DNA from: Opitutaceae bacterium
GTDB lineage: Bacteria > Verrucomicrobiota > Verrucomicrobiia > Opitutales > Opitutaceae
Assembly: GCA_027482185.1 (NCBI GenBank)
Contig: JAIXWF010000011.1
Location: forward strand, 310,001 to 374,000
Direction: 5' to 3'
Length of the DNA: 64,000 nt
Shown here: positions 44,216 to 52,912 of the stretch, piece by piece
Position numbering within the stretch: the first letter of the stretch is position 1
How the letters are laid out: each line of letters begins with the position of its first letter
Notes under the pieces: model-generated
What the model saw: the letters and a program-made list of their open reading frames with translations, nothing else
Told to the model about the DNA's origin: nothing
Databases searched by the model: none
Translations under genes and position numbers: made by a program

Positions 44216-46351
44216 TCAGTTTGCCAACTCGTAGACTTCGAGCAAAGCCTCGCCGGCCGCGGCCGGATCGCGGCTGTGCACGACCGCCGTGTAGCTCGCG
44301 CCGGCCGGCAACGTGACCACGACCGCCGCATCCCGGCTGCCGGGCGCGAGGGCCGGCGCCCCGGCCTCCGCAAACACCGCCGCCAGCGCTTCCGACCAAT
44401 CGTCGCTTTCCGCGATCTTCAGATCTCCGGCGCCGAAGATCTCCAGCACGGGATCGGCCAAAGCGGAAGTCACGCCGTACCGCTCGAGCTGCGGCCCAAG
44501 TGCCCGGATCAGCAGCCGGCGGCTCCCGGTGCCGGTCAGACCGAACCCGCCGATAAGCACACCGTCGCCGGCAGCCACCGCCGCGCGGGCGGAGACATTC
44601 ACGATCCGGGAACTGCGCGCCGGCGCGGGATCGTAGATTTCGACCAGCGCCAACCCGGCGCCCGTCGCCCGTACCTGTGCGGTGCCTGCTCCGGCGGGCG
44701 CCGCGGCGAGGAGCGCCGCGTCCGCACTGCCGGCCGGCAAAGAAAACGCCCCCGCCGCCGCAAAATCCGCCGCGAGAGCCGGCGACCAATCGTCGTTGGC
44801 GGCGAATTTCTCCGCCGCCGCATCGAACAGCTCGAGCCGCGGATCCTCCACCGCGTCGCGCACGCCGAATTGCGCCAGCGCCGGACCGATCGCCCGGATC
44901 AGCAGCGGCTTGGCCGCGGCGCTGTGCAGGACGTAACCGATCGTGAGCACCGCGCGCTCGTCCGCCAAAACCGAACGGACCGACAGATTTGCCAAATACG
45001 CCGCCGGGCGTACCGGCGGCTCGACGGGAACCGGCGGCTGCACCGGCGGCGGCGCTTGCACCGAGACCGACACCGGCGCGCTGGTCGCCGTACCCAGTTC
45101 ATTCGTCACCGCGACCGTGTATTGTCCGGAGTCGGCGGGGGTCGCCGCCGCGATCAGCAGGGTGGCGGACGTCGCACCCGGGATCGCGAGCCCGTCCTTG
45201 AACCACTGGTACGTCATCGGCGCATTGCCGAACGCCGAGACGGAAAGGGAGACCGGATTTCCGGCCAGAACCGTCCCTGCGGACGGCATGATCGCCACCT
45301 GCAGGTCGACCGGCGCCGAAGGCCGACGCGTGAATTCGATCTCCCACTTGGAGATGCCGTTCACATAAAGCCGTGCGACGCGCCCCGCGAGCCGATCGGT
45401 TCCGCCGGACTCGAGACCCATCACTTGGGGATAGAAGAAGTACCAGCCCGAGAATTGGGCCTTGTCCAAAATCTTCACCGGTTCCGACCAGCCTTCCGGC
45501 CGGCCCAGATCGGGGTTGAACGAAACGTAGACGCCCTCCTGCGCCCAGCCCGGCTCGCCTGAAGCCCGGTTGAGCAACATCACGTAGCAGCGAAGATATG
45601 TGTTCCAGTGGACCGACGGACCCCAAAGGGCGTCCGGATCGCGTCGCTGCCACGCTTTTTGCACCGGGAAGATCGGCGTCACCCGACCGCCCTTGCCCGG
45701 CTCCGTCCACGTCCCGTTGTGAAGCTTCCAGACTTTGCCGACGGGATTGAACCGATCCTCGTAGGCCATCCGCGCCACCGCCACCCCCTGCGACTCCGCC
45801 GCCCCGCCGTAATTGTCGAAAAAGAAATAGAACCACTTCTTCTCCCGGTCCGCGAGCACCGTGAAGTCGCCGTGCCCGCCCGCAAAGTAGCCGTTGCGCG
45901 CCGTCGGATCGATGGGATCGCCGGACTCCAGCACATGGCCGAGATCCCGCAGCGAACGCCCTCCGTCGAGCGAAACGACGGCTCCGATCTTGGGCGCCGT
46001 CAGCGTCGAGTTCGGCACCAATCCGATCGGCTCCGTGTGGTACCAGCCCCACAGCACTCCGTCGTCATCCGGCGCCACCGACTCCATCCAGTGCGGCCAA
46101 GCGTTCGGCGTCTCCAGACTCACTTCCTGCGTGGTCCACGGCCCGAATTGATCCGGCCCGACGCTCAATTGCGGCCGGCCATGCGAACCAAACCAGTGCA
46201 ACTTGCCGTCCCGCCAAAACGCCGGGCTGTTGCTGTCGACCTGGGTGGGCATCTTCACTTCCGCCGCCGCGAGCACCCGCGCCTCTTGGGCCGACAAGGC
46301 TACCGCCAAAAAGCCGAACAGCAGGCTGAGGCGCGCAAGAAAGGTGGGCAT
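44216..46351 (-). CDS. Secreted glycoside-hydrolase-like beta-propeller protein with Ig and twin C-terminal modules
   Basis: 711 aa from ATG 46351, giving a signal peptide (LARLSLLFGFLAVALSAQ); ATG 46396 is possible. Residues about 30-355 form a propeller with segments such as SPAFWRDGKLHWFGSHGRPQ, GYFAGGHGDFTVLADREKKW and YFFFDNYGGAAESQGVAVAR. This is the pattern of five-bladed glycosidase or DUF4185-like proteins. An Ig-like domain (YQWFKDGLAIPGATSATLLI) follows, then two copies of the module seen in the amidase at 3907, ending LLEVYELAN. No catalytic acid pair could be assigned with certainty. Probably a surface-attached carbohydrate-active protein. Confidence 0.75.
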   Translation of the reverse strand: MPTFLARLSLLFGFLAVALSAQEARVLAAAEVKMPTQVDSNSPAFWRDGKLHWFGSHGRPQLSVGPDQFGPWTTQEVSLETPNAWPHWMESVAPDDDGVLWGWYHTEPIGLVPNSTLTAPKIGAVVSLDGGRSLRDLGHVLESGDPIDPTARNGYFAGGHGDFTVLADREKKWFYFFFDNYGGAAESQGVAVARMAYEDRFNPVGKVWKLHNGTWTEPGKGGRVTPIFPVQKAWQRRDPDALWGPSVHWNTYLRCYVMLLNRASGEPGWAQEGVYVSFNPDLGRPEGWSEPVKILDKAQFSGWYFFYPQVMGLESGGTDRLAGRVARLYVNGISKWEIEFTRRPSAPVDLQVAIMPSAGTVLAGNPVSLSVSAFGNAPMTYQWFKDGLAIPGATSATLLIAAATPADSGQYTVAVTNELGTATSAPVSVSVQAPPPVQPPVPVEPPVRPAAYLANLSVRSVLADERAVLTIGYVLHSAAAKPLLIRAIGPALAQFGVRDAVEDPRLELFDAAAEKFAANDDWSPALAADFAAAGAFSLPAGSADAALLAAAPAGAGTAQVRATGAGLALVEIYDPAPARSSRIVNVSARAAVAAGDGVLIGGFGLTGTGSRRLLIRALGPQLERYGVTSALADPVLEIFGAGDLKIAESDDWSEALAAVFAEAGAPALAPGSRDAAVVVTLPAGASYTAVVHSRDPAAAGEALLEVYELAN

Positions 46352-46799
46352 CTTCGGCTGGGAGTGACGGCTGGGGAACCTATTCCGTTTCGTCACGAAT
46401 CGGTAAACCCCCGAACGAAACTATGGAAACGTTCTCGTTCGTCGACCTCCGCCCAAGGCCCGGGAGCAAGCGACGCGTCGCGCAGCCCCCAGAAGCAAGG
46501 CTCCCCCCACCTCCCTCCGTGTTAGGTTTCAATCTCGTACGGACCCAACCGAGAGCCTCGTGTGCCCCCTAAAGCGTCGGCTTTTTTTACACTCTTCACC
46601 CTTCCGCACGCGCCATAAGGGCAAATGAGTCTCGCCGGAGGCAAATCGCTATTAACTCCATATCAATGTTTTAAATATCTAAAAACCCACTCCTTTTCCT
46701 CCTGGCCCACGCAATGGCACATAGACTGCTAAAGATGAAGAGCTTCGGATAGTTCCTCCAAGGAAACATCCACCCCGGCTGAATCAGACCAACACCCGC
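46352..46799. promoter_or_regulatory. 448-base divergent control region, lower GC than its surroundings
   Basis: No gene is supported. On the side of the glycosidase-like gene an inverted repeat CGAACGA / TCGTTCG (46412-46418, 46435-46441) brackets TGGAAACGTTCTC, which resembles a LacI-family operator. Between about 46640 and 46690 the sequence is strikingly AT-rich (TATCAATGTTTTAAATATCT), suggesting the promoter of the VPDSG-CTERM gene. AAGGAAAC at 46759 is too far from the 46800 start to be its ribosome-binding site. Confidence 0.5.
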
Positions 46800-47546
46800 A
46801 TGAAACAGAAACTCCTCACCTCTATTCTCGCGCTTTTCGCGGCTACCTCCGCGTTTGCCACTCCGTTCACGCAAACGTCCCCGACCGCCAACGGCGCGGT
46901 TCCGAGCGGCGTCACCGCGGTCGGCGGTATCGTCTTCGACGCCCGCGGCGTCAATAATGCCGAGCTCACCGCCCAGCGCGCCGCCACCGGCCTCTGGAGC
47001 GGTTTCTCCGGCGCCGGCAACAACCCGCTCACCATCGGAACCCAGACCGGCCTCACGGCGGGTCTGCTCGGCCAACTCGGCGGCGGCTTTTCCGAACTCG
47101 CCATCCGCATCACGCTGTTCGACGGCGACACCGGCGCAGGCAACTTCGACTTCAACCAAAACACGCTGTCGATCAACAATATCAACATCGGCAATTTCAG
47201 TTCGGTGGTCACGCAGGAAACCAACTCCAGCGGCACCACGGTGATCTCGAGCAGCACCGGCTTCCGCGACAGTCGCCTCGACACCGGCTGGTTCCATGTG
47301 ACGAACGCGGTGACCTTGGCCAGCATCTACTCCTCGATCCTCTCCACGGGTAACGCGGTGTACCGCCTGCACGACGTCGATCCGAACGACAACAACTACG
47401 ACTTCACCCGCGGCGTGAACGGCAGCCTCATCAACGTCGAGCTCCCGCCGGTCGTCGTTCCCGCTCCGGACTCCGGCGCCACCTTCGGCCTGCTCGCCCT
47501 CTCCGGCTTCGGCCTGCTGCTGGCCCGCCGCCGCCGCAACGCCTGA
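46800..47546 (+). CDS. Secreted VPDSG-CTERM protein
   Basis: 248 aa with a signal peptide (KLLTSILALFAATSAFAT). The mature region is rich in Asn, Ser, Thr and Gly with low charge. The C-terminal signal is classical: APDSGATF, a hydrophobic stretch (GLLALSGFGLLLA) and RRRRNA. Exosortase-type processing at the envelope is expected from the family. The mature part is not recognisably homologous to the protein at 37034, so only the sorting signal is shared. A long AT-rich leader precedes it and a strong terminator follows, indicating a regulated monocistronic gene. Confidence 0.88.
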   Translation: MKQKLLTSILALFAATSAFATPFTQTSPTANGAVPSGVTAVGGIVFDARGVNNAELTAQRAATGLWSGFSGAGNNPLTIGTQTGLTAGLLGQLGGGFSELAIRITLFDGDTGAGNFDFNQNTLSINNINIGNFSSVVTQETNSSGTTVISSSTGFRDSRLDTGWFHVTNAVTLASIYSSILSTGNAVYRLHDVDPNDNNYDFTRGVNGSLINVELPPVVVPAPDSGATFGLLALSGFGLLLARRRRNA

Positions 47547-47570
47547 TCCGGAACTCAAGCTCAGCTCTCG

Positions 47571-47603
47571 ACACCCGGTCCACTTTGGACCGGGTGTTTT
47601 TTT
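47571..47603 (+). terminator. Rho-independent terminator
   Basis: ACACCCGGTCC, loop ACTTT, GGACCGGGTGT gives a perfect 11-bp stem followed by seven T residues, 25 bases after the VPDSG-CTERM stop codon. Confidence 0.94.
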
Positions 47604-47650
47604 GTCCGCGTCGGACGACCCCGGCTCCCGGGTCCTTGTTCGCGCGCGCC

Positions 47651-49141
47651 TCAGCGATAGTCCGCCCCGGTCAAACTTTGCAGGACCGAGCGTTGCCACG
47701 CCGCCAACGCCTTGCCGAGTCGCTCCGCCGCTTCGGGGTGGGCCGAGATCACGTTCGTCTTTTCCGCCGGATCCGCCTGCAAATCGAACAACTCGGTGCC
47801 CGTGCCGCGCGCCCCGTCGATCACCAATTTGAAACGGCCGTCGACGACCGCCCGCGACCCGCCGAAGTCGGCGTCCCGGACCTGCGGATACTTGAAGTTG
47901 AGGAAATTCCGCGTCGCCAATCCGTCCGGCCCGAGCTTCGCCAGCGGCGTCGTGCCCTTTTGCAGCTCGGGATCGAGGTACGGCTCCGTGCCCGCTTCCC
48001 GGCCCGGCCCGCCGTCCCAGAAGAACAACGGCTGCGTCCGCGCCGGTTCGCGCCCGTCGAACAGCGGCACCAAACTCGTGCCGTCGAGCGGCCGTTGCGG
48101 CAATTTGGCCCCGGCCAATTCGCACAGCGTCGGCAGCATGTCGCTGGTAAACGCGTTCGCGGCGGAAGCCCGCGGCGCCGCGATCCGGGCCGGCCACTCG
48201 ATCACGCCCGCGACGCGAATGCCGCCTTCGTACACACTCCCCTTGTGCCCGCGGAACGGCACCGTCGCCACCGCTTCCTCGGGCGTGCCGTTGTCGCCGC
48301 AGTACCACAGCAACGTGTTCTCCCGCAGCCCCGTCGCCTTCAGGCCCGTGCGCAACTGGCCGATCGCCCGGTCCATCGCCGTGATCTCGGCAAAACGCTC
48401 CCGCAGCACCTCGCGTTGCAACCGCGTCACCGTGCGGCCCGTTTCGTTGGAGGTGAGCTTCACCTGCCGGTTCGCGAAGGTCTCCGGCAGCCGGTCGTAG
48501 AGCGCCAGGTCTTGCGGCAGCCCCTGGTACGGCTCGTGCGGCGAACCGAACCACACCACGACGAAAAACGGCCGGCCCTGCGCCTTGGCCTTCGCGATGA
48601 AGCGCAGCGCCTCCGCCACCACGACCTCGGAACTCTCGCCCTTGATCACCGCGGGCGCGGCGCCGTTGCGCGAAAACGTCGCGTCCAATTCGAAGAAGTT
48701 GTCGTGCGAAAGCCATTCCTCGAAACCCATCGCCCCGGGGTTGGTCGGCGACGACGCCTTCACCGGCCCGAGGTGCCACTTGCCGAAATGGCCCGTCGCG
48801 TAGCCCGCGTCGCGCAGCAGCCGCGCGATGCCGATCTCCTCGGGCCGCAACGACCAACCCGGTTTGAACGTGCCGTAGCGGTGATGGTGCCGGCCCGTGA
48901 TCACCGTGCCGCGCGTCGGCGAGCAACTCGCGCCGGCCGAATAGAAACGATCCAGCCGGAGGCCCGTCGCCGCCATCTGGTCGAGCGCCGGCGTCTTGAG
49001 ATAGGGGTGGCCGTTGTAGGCGGTCTCGTCCCAGCCGTGGTCGTCGCCCATCAGCAACACGATGTTCGGCCGGTCGGCCGCGCGGGCCGCCAGCAAACCG
49101 AGGAAAACGCAGGACACGAAACGCAGGGCACGGAGGAACAT
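47651..49141 (-). CDS. Secreted formylglycine sulfatase
   Basis: 496 aa from ATG 49141 with a signal peptide (LRFVSCVFLGLLAARAAD). Sulfatase hallmarks: RPNIVLLMGDDHGWDET with the metal-binding Asp pair, and CSPTR at residues 73-77, where Cys73 is the formylglycine precursor (C-x-P-x-R). GHFGKWHLG and a downstream WYCGDNGTP-type metal site are also present. Length is usual for arylsulfatase A-like enzymes. Verrucomicrobia use many of these to desulfate polysaccharides. No dedicated polysaccharide operon surrounds it; the divergent neighbour is trmO. The activating FGE enzyme is not in the window. Confidence 0.93.
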   Translation of the reverse strand: MFLRALRFVSCVFLGLLAARAADRPNIVLLMGDDHGWDETAYNGHPYLKTPALDQMAATGLRLDRFYSAGASCSPTRGTVITGRHHHRYGTFKPGWSLRPEEIGIARLLRDAGYATGHFGKWHLGPVKASSPTNPGAMGFEEWLSHDNFFELDATFSRNGAAPAVIKGESSEVVVAEALRFIAKAKAQGRPFFVVVWFGSPHEPYQGLPQDLALYDRLPETFANRQVKLTSNETGRTVTRLQREVLRERFAEITAMDRAIGQLRTGLKATGLRENTLLWYCGDNGTPEEAVATVPFRGHKGSVYEGGIRVAGVIEWPARIAAPRASAANAFTSDMLPTLCELAGAKLPQRPLDGTSLVPLFDGREPARTQPLFFWDGGPGREAGTEPYLDPELQKGTTPLAKLGPDGLATRNFLNFKYPQVRDADFGGSRAVVDGRFKLVIDGARGTGTELFDLQADPAEKTNVISAHPEAAERLGKALAAWQRSVLQSLTGADYR

Positions 49142-49312
49142 GGCGAAAAGCCGGGCCCGGCGCGGCCGGCGGAGGGGGCCGGTACGCCCCGGGAAGAGGG
49201 GCTGTTCCCGACCGTGCCGATCCGGGCCCGCGAGACAAGGGGCGAATCCCAGCCGTTGCGAAAGGCCCACTTCGGGAGTGACCTCCCCGCGGCCGTTTCG
49301 CTTGCTGGGGCC

Positions 49313-50122
49313 TTGCTCCCGTCGCTCACCCTCCAACCGATCGGCTTCCTGCGCACGCGGCAGCAGGTGAAGTTCGAGGCCGGCCATCAGCCGGTGACCG
49401 CGGCCGCGCCCGACTGCGAACTGGAGCTGTTGCCGGACCGCGGTTTCGAAACCGCGCTGCAGGATCTCGCCGGGATCGAGCGGATCTGGCTGCTTTCCTG
49501 GTTCCACCGCAACGCCGGCTGGCGCCCGCTCGTGCTGCCGCCGCGCGGTCCGTCGCGCCGCCGCGGTGTCTTCGCCACGCGCTCGCCCCACCGGCCCAAT
49601 CCGCTCGGCCTCACCGCCGTGCCGCTGCTCGGCATCGCGGGCCGCCGCCTGCTCCTCGGTCCCTGCGATCTCGTCGACGGCACGCCCATCCTCGACGTGA
49701 AACCCTACGTCCCCGCGCACGACGCGTTTCCCGGTTCCCGCGCCGGCTGGATCGACGAACTCGACGCCGCGCTCGGGGCCCCCGCGCGCTTCGCCGTTGC
49801 CTTCGCCCCCGAGGCCGAAGCGCAGGCCGCGTGGCTGCGGGAAAACCACGCGATCGATTTCACCGCGCGCCTGCGCGAGATCCTCGCCCGCGATCCCTCG
49901 CCGCACCGCACGCGCCGCGTGCGCCGCCGCCCCGGCGAGCGCTTCGACATCGGCTGCGGCGCCTGGCGCGCCGTCTTCACCGTCGCCGGCACCGCGGTGG
50001 AAATCCAGCGGCTCGAACCCGCCTACCCGCTCACGTTTCTCAATCGCCCCGGCTACGAGGCGGTGCCCGACCGCGACGCCCAGCTCGCGTTCCTCGCCCG
50101 CTGGGGCGGCGCGGCCCCCTGA
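49313..50122 (+). CDS. trmO: tRNA (N6-threonylcarbamoyladenosine37-N6)-methyltransferase TrmO
   Basis: 269 aa if TTG 49313 is the start; no ATG or GTG is available in frame nearby, so this start is tentative. The TrmO (TsaA/UPF0066) signature is complete: PIGFLRTRQQVKF near the N-terminus, RIWLLSWFHRNAGW, GVFATRSPHRPNPLGLTAVP (SAM-binding region) and LDVKPYVPAHD. A C-terminal extension follows the core. The enzyme methylates the t6A37 base in threonine tRNAs. Divergent from the sulfatase gene. Confidence 0.9.
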   Translation: MLPSLTLQPIGFLRTRQQVKFEAGHQPVTAAAPDCELELLPDRGFETALQDLAGIERIWLLSWFHRNAGWRPLVLPPRGPSRRRGVFATRSPHRPNPLGLTAVPLLGIAGRRLLLGPCDLVDGTPILDVKPYVPAHDAFPGSRAGWIDELDAALGAPARFAVAFAPEAEAQAAWLRENHAIDFTARLREILARDPSPHRTRRVRRRPGERFDIGCGAWRAVFTVAGTAVEIQRLEPAYPLTFLNRPGYEAVPDRDAQLAFLARWGGAAP

Positions 50123-50257
50123 GCCGCGTATCCGGATCGGCACAACACCGCGGCTTCGGTTGTTTACTTTCGCGCGCCGCGCCCCGACTGTGGCCCACGC
50201 CTTCGGAGAAACGAACATTCCGCCGGTGAGACAACCCTCAGCGAAAGACCACCTACC

Positions 50258-50404
50258 ATGGGCGACCGTTCTCCCAAATCAGTCCAGAAATCCGCCACGC
50301 AAAAGCAGTCGAAAGCCGACGCCGTGAGCAGCAAGAAACAGCAATTGCTTGCCGCGCAGCAGGCCACCAAGGCCAAGCTCGCCGCGAACAAGAAGAAAAA
50401 GTAA
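50258..50404 (+). CDS. 48-residue lysine/glutamine-rich protein, unknown
   Basis: ATG 50258 to TAA 50404. The peptide opens MGDRSPKSVQKSATQKQSKA and ends in AANKKKK. It is rich in Lys, Gln, Ser and Ala, with no hydrophobic segment, so it is a small basic soluble protein that could bind nucleic acid or ribosomes (inference from composition only). Support for a real gene: a canonical terminator begins 18 bases after the stop, a plausible AAAGACC leader precedes it, and no larger frame covers it. Confidence 0.66.
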   Translation: MGDRSPKSVQKSATQKQSKADAVSSKKQQLLAAQQATKAKLAANKKKK

Positions 50405-50421
50405 CCGCCGCGGTTTTCCCG

Positions 50422-50452
50422 AATCCCGATCGTCCGCGATCGGGATTTTTTT
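50422..50452 (+). terminator. Rho-independent terminator
   Basis: AATCCCGATCG, loop TCCG, CGATCGGGATT: perfect 11-bp stem with a run of seven T residues. It serves the small basic protein gene. Confidence 0.94.
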
Positions 50453-50555
50453 GCGCCCGGCGACGGCGCACCTCCGCGCGGCTATCGTTCGTCCGTTTTC
50501 CGCTCCTTCAACGTTCGACTTCCGTCCTTCAAACGCGCACCGCGCCGCGGCGCGC

Positions 50556-51407
50556 TCAGTGCGTCATCACGTAGACGAGGATGTTGATCGCAAGCGGGTA
50601 CGCGATTTTCTCCGCGTACTTCTCGAAGTACTCGTGGTTCTCGCCCTCGCGCTCCCAGCCGTCGCTGTCGTCGGAATTGTGCAGCGCCATCGCGACCAGC
50701 CGGCCCTGGCGGTCGAAAATCACCCGGTGCTGGATCTGCGTCCCCGGAATCTTGATCCCCATCCGGATATTCGGGACCTGTTGCTTTTCGCGGATCGTCA
50801 CCACGGCGCGGTACAACGGATGCCCGATCGGCAATTCCTCGAACTTCAATCCCGGCAATATCGCCGCGAACAGCCGCTCGATCAGCACCCAGTCGGCGTC
50901 GCCCCAGGAATCCGTCATCAGCAAAAAGCCGCCGTTCAACAGGTAGTTTCTCAGCGCCAGGATTTCCGCTTCCGTCAAGCCGATCGCCCCCGGCGCGGCC
51001 GCGAAGAGGAACGGATAGTTGGGCAGCTCCGGGTCCGTCGCCAAAATCAAACGCGCGTCCGGATCGACCCGCAGCGACGTCAACTGCTGCAGCCGGTACG
51101 AAAGATTGAGATCCGCATCCGGCAGGTCCGTGGTCCAGCCGCCGCGCCGCGCACCCGGCGGCCGCGGCGCCGTGTCGTAGCGCAGCCGGGCGAACGTGAA
51201 CACATCCGTGCGGTAGCCCGGCGGATTTTCCCACTCCGGGGTACCGACGCTGCGCGAACCGATCTCCCGCGCCGTCCGCGTGCCCGGCGGCACATGGATT
51301 TGCCCGCCTCCGAAACCGCGGTTCTGCGCCCACAACCCGGCCGCCACGAGCAACCCCGCCGCCGGCAGCAACCGACGCAGGCATCGCGAAGTGACGAAGG
51401 CACGCAT
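50556..51407 (-). CDS. Secreted DUF4159 family protein
   Basis: 283 aa with a signal peptide (LRRLLPAAGLLVAAGLWAQN). The body matches DUF4159: FTFARLRYDTAPRPPGARRG, WTTDLPDADLNLSYRLQQLT, LRNYLLNGGFLLMTDSWGD, LPIGHPLYRAVVTIREKQQV and a C-terminal HNSDDSDGWEREGENHEYFE. The fold is thought to be glutamine-amidotransferase-like without the catalytic Cys. In many bacteria such genes sit with MoxR and VWA genes; here none are adjacent. Function unknown. Confidence 0.84.
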   Translation of the reverse strand: MRAFVTSRCLRRLLPAAGLLVAAGLWAQNRGFGGGQIHVPPGTRTAREIGSRSVGTPEWENPPGYRTDVFTFARLRYDTAPRPPGARRGGWTTDLPDADLNLSYRLQQLTSLRVDPDARLILATDPELPNYPFLFAAAPGAIGLTEAEILALRNYLLNGGFLLMTDSWGDADWVLIERLFAAILPGLKFEELPIGHPLYRAVVTIREKQQVPNIRMGIKIPGTQIQHRVIFDRQGRLVAMALHNSDDSDGWEREGENHEYFEKYAEKIAYPLAINILVYVMTH

Positions 51408-51470
51408 GCGGTCCCGATTAGCCCCGTTCCGCGCCGCGGCGCAAACCGAATGCCGCCGCGCCGCCTCCGC

Positions 51471-51971
51471 TCATTCGATCTCCGCCGGTCGGCCGATCGC
51501 CGACTGGTAGGATTGGTGCAACAGAAACGTCTGCCAGGCCCCGAGCTTCTGCCCGAGTTGCGCCCCCAGGTAAAGGAGCAGCGCCACGACGGCCATTCCG
51601 CCCACCACCCACAGCCCCCACGGTTCGGACTTCGTCGAGTATTGCGCAAACGCCAGCACCCCGGAAAACGTGCCGAGCAAGCCGCTGATCAGATAGCCGT
51701 AGAGAAAGATGCCCCAGACTTCGATTTCCGGCCCGTAGGTGCCGTGGATGCGCGTCGTGCCTTCGGCCGTCGCATCGATCGTGAGGAACAGCCGCGGCGA
51801 CCAGAAGCGGCGCTCCGCCGCCGCAATATGCACGCCGATGAAACCGGGAAACGCCTTCACTTCGAACTTCGGTTCCTGTCCGGAAAAAAACTCCACGATC
51901 CGCGCGCGCGTCGCGTCGGGCGTGGCATCCACGGTGTGCTCGAACCGGGGCCGGATATGGAAACTGCTCAT
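51471..51971 (-). CDS. Two-helix membrane protein with soluble N-terminal domain, unknown
   Basis: 166 aa. The N-terminal ~90 residues alternate strands (FHIRPRFEHTVDATPDATRA, TIDATAEGTTRIHGTYGP) and could be a START/SRPBCC-like domain. Two hydrophobic helices follow (about 88-108 IFLYGYLISGLLGTFSGVLA and 118-138 WGLWVVGGMAVVALLLYLGA). I do not recognise the family. It lies upstream of the DUF4159 gene in the same direction with a 63-base gap; co-transcription is possible. Confidence 0.72.
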   Translation of the reverse strand: MSSFHIRPRFEHTVDATPDATRARIVEFFSGQEPKFEVKAFPGFIGVHIAAAERRFWSPRLFLTIDATAEGTTRIHGTYGPEIEVWGIFLYGYLISGLLGTFSGVLAFAQYSTKSEPWGLWVVGGMAVVALLLYLGAQLGQKLGAWQTFLLHQSYQSAIGRPAEIE

Positions 51972-52077
51972 GACCTGAAGGGGCGACAGATCGGAAAACG
52001 GCGGGGGTGGCGCCGCGGGGCTCCCTACGGCATAGGCCCGCCGCGCCGCCGGTCAATCGCGCAGCACGCCCCGCCCC

Positions 52078-52794
52078 TCACTCCCCCGGCAACGCCGGAA
52101 AGATCCGCCGCCGCGCGGGCCGCACCGGCGTCGCCGGCACCGCGGGCTTCGGCCGCAAAACATGCCGCCGCCGGCCCAGCCGCGCCGCCTCCTCCGCGAA
52201 CCGCACCTGCACCGCCTGCATGCGCGCGAACAAGCCCAGCAATTCGTCCGGCCGCTCGTAGCGGTCCAGCCCCGCCCGCTCCAGCGCGAGCAAGGTTTCG
52301 TGCGTCGCCTCCAACGTCGAAAGACAGCCCGGCTCCGGCTGACGCTTGATCACGTAACGGCTCGGCGCCGCCCCCGAAAACATGATCCGCGGCAAACGCT
52401 GCAGGCTCGGACTGAACTTCCACATCCGCCGCGCCAACCGCCACGTCGCATCCAGCAAAATCACGACCAGTCTCCGGCCGCCCAGTTCCGCCGCCGGAAA
52501 TTCGCCCCGCGACAAGTCCCGCGCCTCCGGTCCCGGATACAGCAGCACCGGGAAGTTTCCCGGATCGGCGAGCAACGCCTGCACCGCCTCGTGCTCGTCG
52601 AAACCCACGCCCATATGGATTTCCGAATCCGTCAGGCACAGGTGCGTGAGCCGGCCCGTCGCCGCCTTCACGTGCTTGAATTCCTCCGGATGCATCAGGA
52701 AAACGAACTTCGTCTTCGTCCGCTGGGGCGTGATCGACCCGCACCAGCACAGCGGCTGCGGCCAAAAACAGCGGTAACACATCGGTCGTCCCAT
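52078..52794 (-). CDS. DTW domain protein (tRNA-uridine aminocarboxypropyltransferase family), second copy
   Basis: 238 aa. N-terminal zinc-binding CYRCFWPQPLCWC, then a DTW domain with MHPEEFKHVKAATGRLTHLC, the motif as LLDATWRLARRM, and RLPRIMFSGAAPSRYVIKRQ. The C-terminal tail is basic (RRRHVLRPKPAVPATPVRPA). In the family these proteins install acp3 on tRNA uridine. The copy at 38076 is clearly divergent (DGSW motif, different N-terminal region), so the two may modify different positions, as shown for TapT and related paralogues in other bacteria. Confidence 0.88.
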   Translation of the reverse strand: MGRPMCYRCFWPQPLCWCGSITPQRTKTKFVFLMHPEEFKHVKAATGRLTHLCLTDSEIHMGVGFDEHEAVQALLADPGNFPVLLYPGPEARDLSRGEFPAAELGGRRLVVILLDATWRLARRMWKFSPSLQRLPRIMFSGAAPSRYVIKRQPEPGCLSTLEATHETLLALERAGLDRYERPDELLGLFARMQAVQVRFAEEAARLGRRRHVLRPKPAVPATPVRPARRRIFPALPGE

Positions 52795-52912
52795 GCCGCA
52801 CCGTGACGCGCCGCCGCGCCCGGGTGAAGCCTGCGTTGGCGGCCCCTGCCGCGCGGACTTCGCAAGTATGCGTATTCAGCGACGGCCCGGCCCGCGGTAA
52901 AGTCCCGGCGCC

